Origin: Calditrichota bacterium
Lineage (GTDB): Bacteria > Zhuqueibacterota > Zhuqueibacteria > Zhuqueibacterales > Geothermadaptataceae
DNA: 7,500 nt
Direction of reading: 5' to 3'
Assembly (NCBI GenBank): GCA_008501545.1
Contig: QQUM01000198.1
Span: 1 to 7,500, forward strand
Positions 6,702-7,500 of this stretch are shown here, in pieces (the stretch's first letter is position 1; the number at the start of each line of letters is the position of its first letter). The position numbers were made by a program, and so were the translations under genes. The notes beneath the pieces were generated by a model, which saw nothing but the letters and a program-made list of their open reading frames with translations, did not search any database and was not told the DNA's origin.

Positions 6702-7500
6702 CTATTTAATTAATAACAATTTACGGGTTTCTGTAAACGTCCCTGCCTGAATTGAATAGAAATAAACACTGGAGGACAGGTCATTTGCATTCATAGTCAA
6801 CTTATGTGTCCCGCTTAATTGGTGTTCATCCACCAAAACTTTAACCTTTTGTCCCAATGCATTAAAAAGGGTAATGCGTACATTCTCAGGTTGAGCAATT
6901 GAATATTCAATGGTTGTCGTTGGATTGAAAGGATTGGGATAGTTCTGCTTCAGGCTGTACACCTGTGGTACGATTGTATCATCAGCAATCGAAGTGACCT
7001 GAAAATCTCCCGGCCATTCTAAAACCAGCGTATTCTGCGGTTGGATGATAGGATTCGTCGACAAATCGATTTCCTGTTTGCTGATCAGATCCATTGTTGA
7101 TGCTGGTCGATCTGCAGGCAGCTCCAGTTCGTATTTTGTTTCCGGCGAGGCATTCATAGCCACCAGGTATTTGCCAAATTTCCAGGTGTAAAGGCTGTAC
7201 ATGGCATCGGTACTTTGCATGGCGGTAGTGGCAACCAGGTCGTAATCGGGTGTTGAATAGTGCACACGCACTTTGTCATTCGGCAGCGCATTATCCACAT
7301 GGCGAACATCATTTAACAGAGGATGGCGCCACTGCAGTGTTGCCCATAAATTGACACCCTCTTGTTTAATGACAACAAGCGCTGCCTGTTCGTCGGCCCA
7401 GGCATAATCGGGTTGGCCTTCTTCAAATGGGAATCGGGTGTCTGTCGGAAGTAAAGCCAGCGCCTGTTCGAGATAATCCACTTGACGCATCATGCGAGAA
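6702..7500 (-). CDS. C-terminal part of a secreted protein with beta-rich domain and type IX-type sorting domain, 5'-truncated
   Basis: The frame is open to the right edge. In-frame Met codons at 7488-7493 are probably internal, because sense codons continue upstream of them and no signal peptide follows. The visible part is about 265 residues. Residues about 30-160 (counted from the Met at 7493) are beta-rich, with WATLQWRHPLL, VRVHYSTPDYDLVATT and YTWKFGKYLVAMN. This resembles a terminal beta-sandwich of a carbohydrate-active enzyme, but I cannot name the family. Residues about 180-263 are a sorting domain (NYPNPFNPTTT at 184-194, then IxLFNALGQKV and a terminal TRKLLLIK) closely matching that of the PL6 lyase, so the protein is probably delivered to the cell surface or medium. 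It stops with TAG at 6702-6704 and is the most upstream gene seen. A catalytic domain, if present, lies outside the window. Confidence 0.8.
   Translation of the reverse strand, partial: SRMMRQVDYLEQALALLPTDTRFPFEEGQPDYAWADEQAALVVIKQEGVNLWATLQWRHPLLNDVRHVDNALPNDKVRVHYSTPDYDLVATTAMQSTDAMYSLYTWKFGKYLVAMNASPETKYELELPADRPASTMDLISKQEIDLSTNPIIQPQNTLVLEWPGDFQVTSIADDTIVPQVYSLKQNYPNPFNPTTTIEYSIAQPENVRITLFNALGQKVKVLVDEHQLSGTHKLTMNANDLSSSVYFYSIQAGTFTETRKLLLIK

Noticed and set aside
6689..6702. GTATC / GATAC hairpin at the stop of the most upstream gene as a terminator
   Set aside because: The stem is only five AT-rich pairs, it overlaps the stop codon, and no U-run follows directly on the transcribed strand.

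Overview
The window looks like part of a polysaccharide-degradation gene cluster from a bacterium of the Fibrobacterota-Chlorobiota-Bacteroidota (FCB) superphylum. The base composition is moderately AT-rich. Two proteins end in a C-terminal sorting domain of the type IX secretion (Por) type, with the signature NYPNPFNPTTT. That spelling is common in Calditrichota, KSB1, Marinimicrobia and Ignavibacteria, so a lineage near these is the best guess; the exact phylum cannot be fixed from this sequence.

All four genes lie on the minus strand, so transcription runs from right to left. In that order they are: (1) the 3' end of a secreted protein with a beta-rich segment and a sorting domain (6702-7500, N-terminus outside the window); (2) a possible 23-codon small ORF with a Shine-Dalgarno sequence (6539-6610), whose stop codon overlaps the next start; (3) a complete secreted 546-residue protein of unrecognised family (4899-6539), probably with an alpha/alpha-toroid core; (4) a 966-residue modular PL6 (alginate lyase / chondroitinase B) beta-helix lyase (1936-4836); and (5) a heparinase II/III-type polysaccharide lyase (1-1806), open to the left edge and lacking its C-terminus.

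A PL6 lyase next to a heparinase II/III-type lyase is the usual pairing for stepwise breakdown of a uronic-acid polysaccharide. The PL6 enzyme would cut the polymer outside the cell and the heparinase-type enzyme would act on polymer or oligomers. Alginate is the most likely substrate, but chondroitin or dermatan-type glycans cannot be excluded. The 546-residue protein shares a few short, ordered signatures with its heparinase-like neighbour and may be a divergent or catalytically altered relative.

No gap without a gene exceeds 300 bases. The gap at 1807-1935 holds a tandem-octamer and inverted-repeat element. The gap at 4837-4898 holds a small hairpin and a very short ORF of doubtful meaning. 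The gap at 6540-6701 holds the small ORF. I saw no tRNA, rRNA, CRISPR array, transposase or plus-strand gene.
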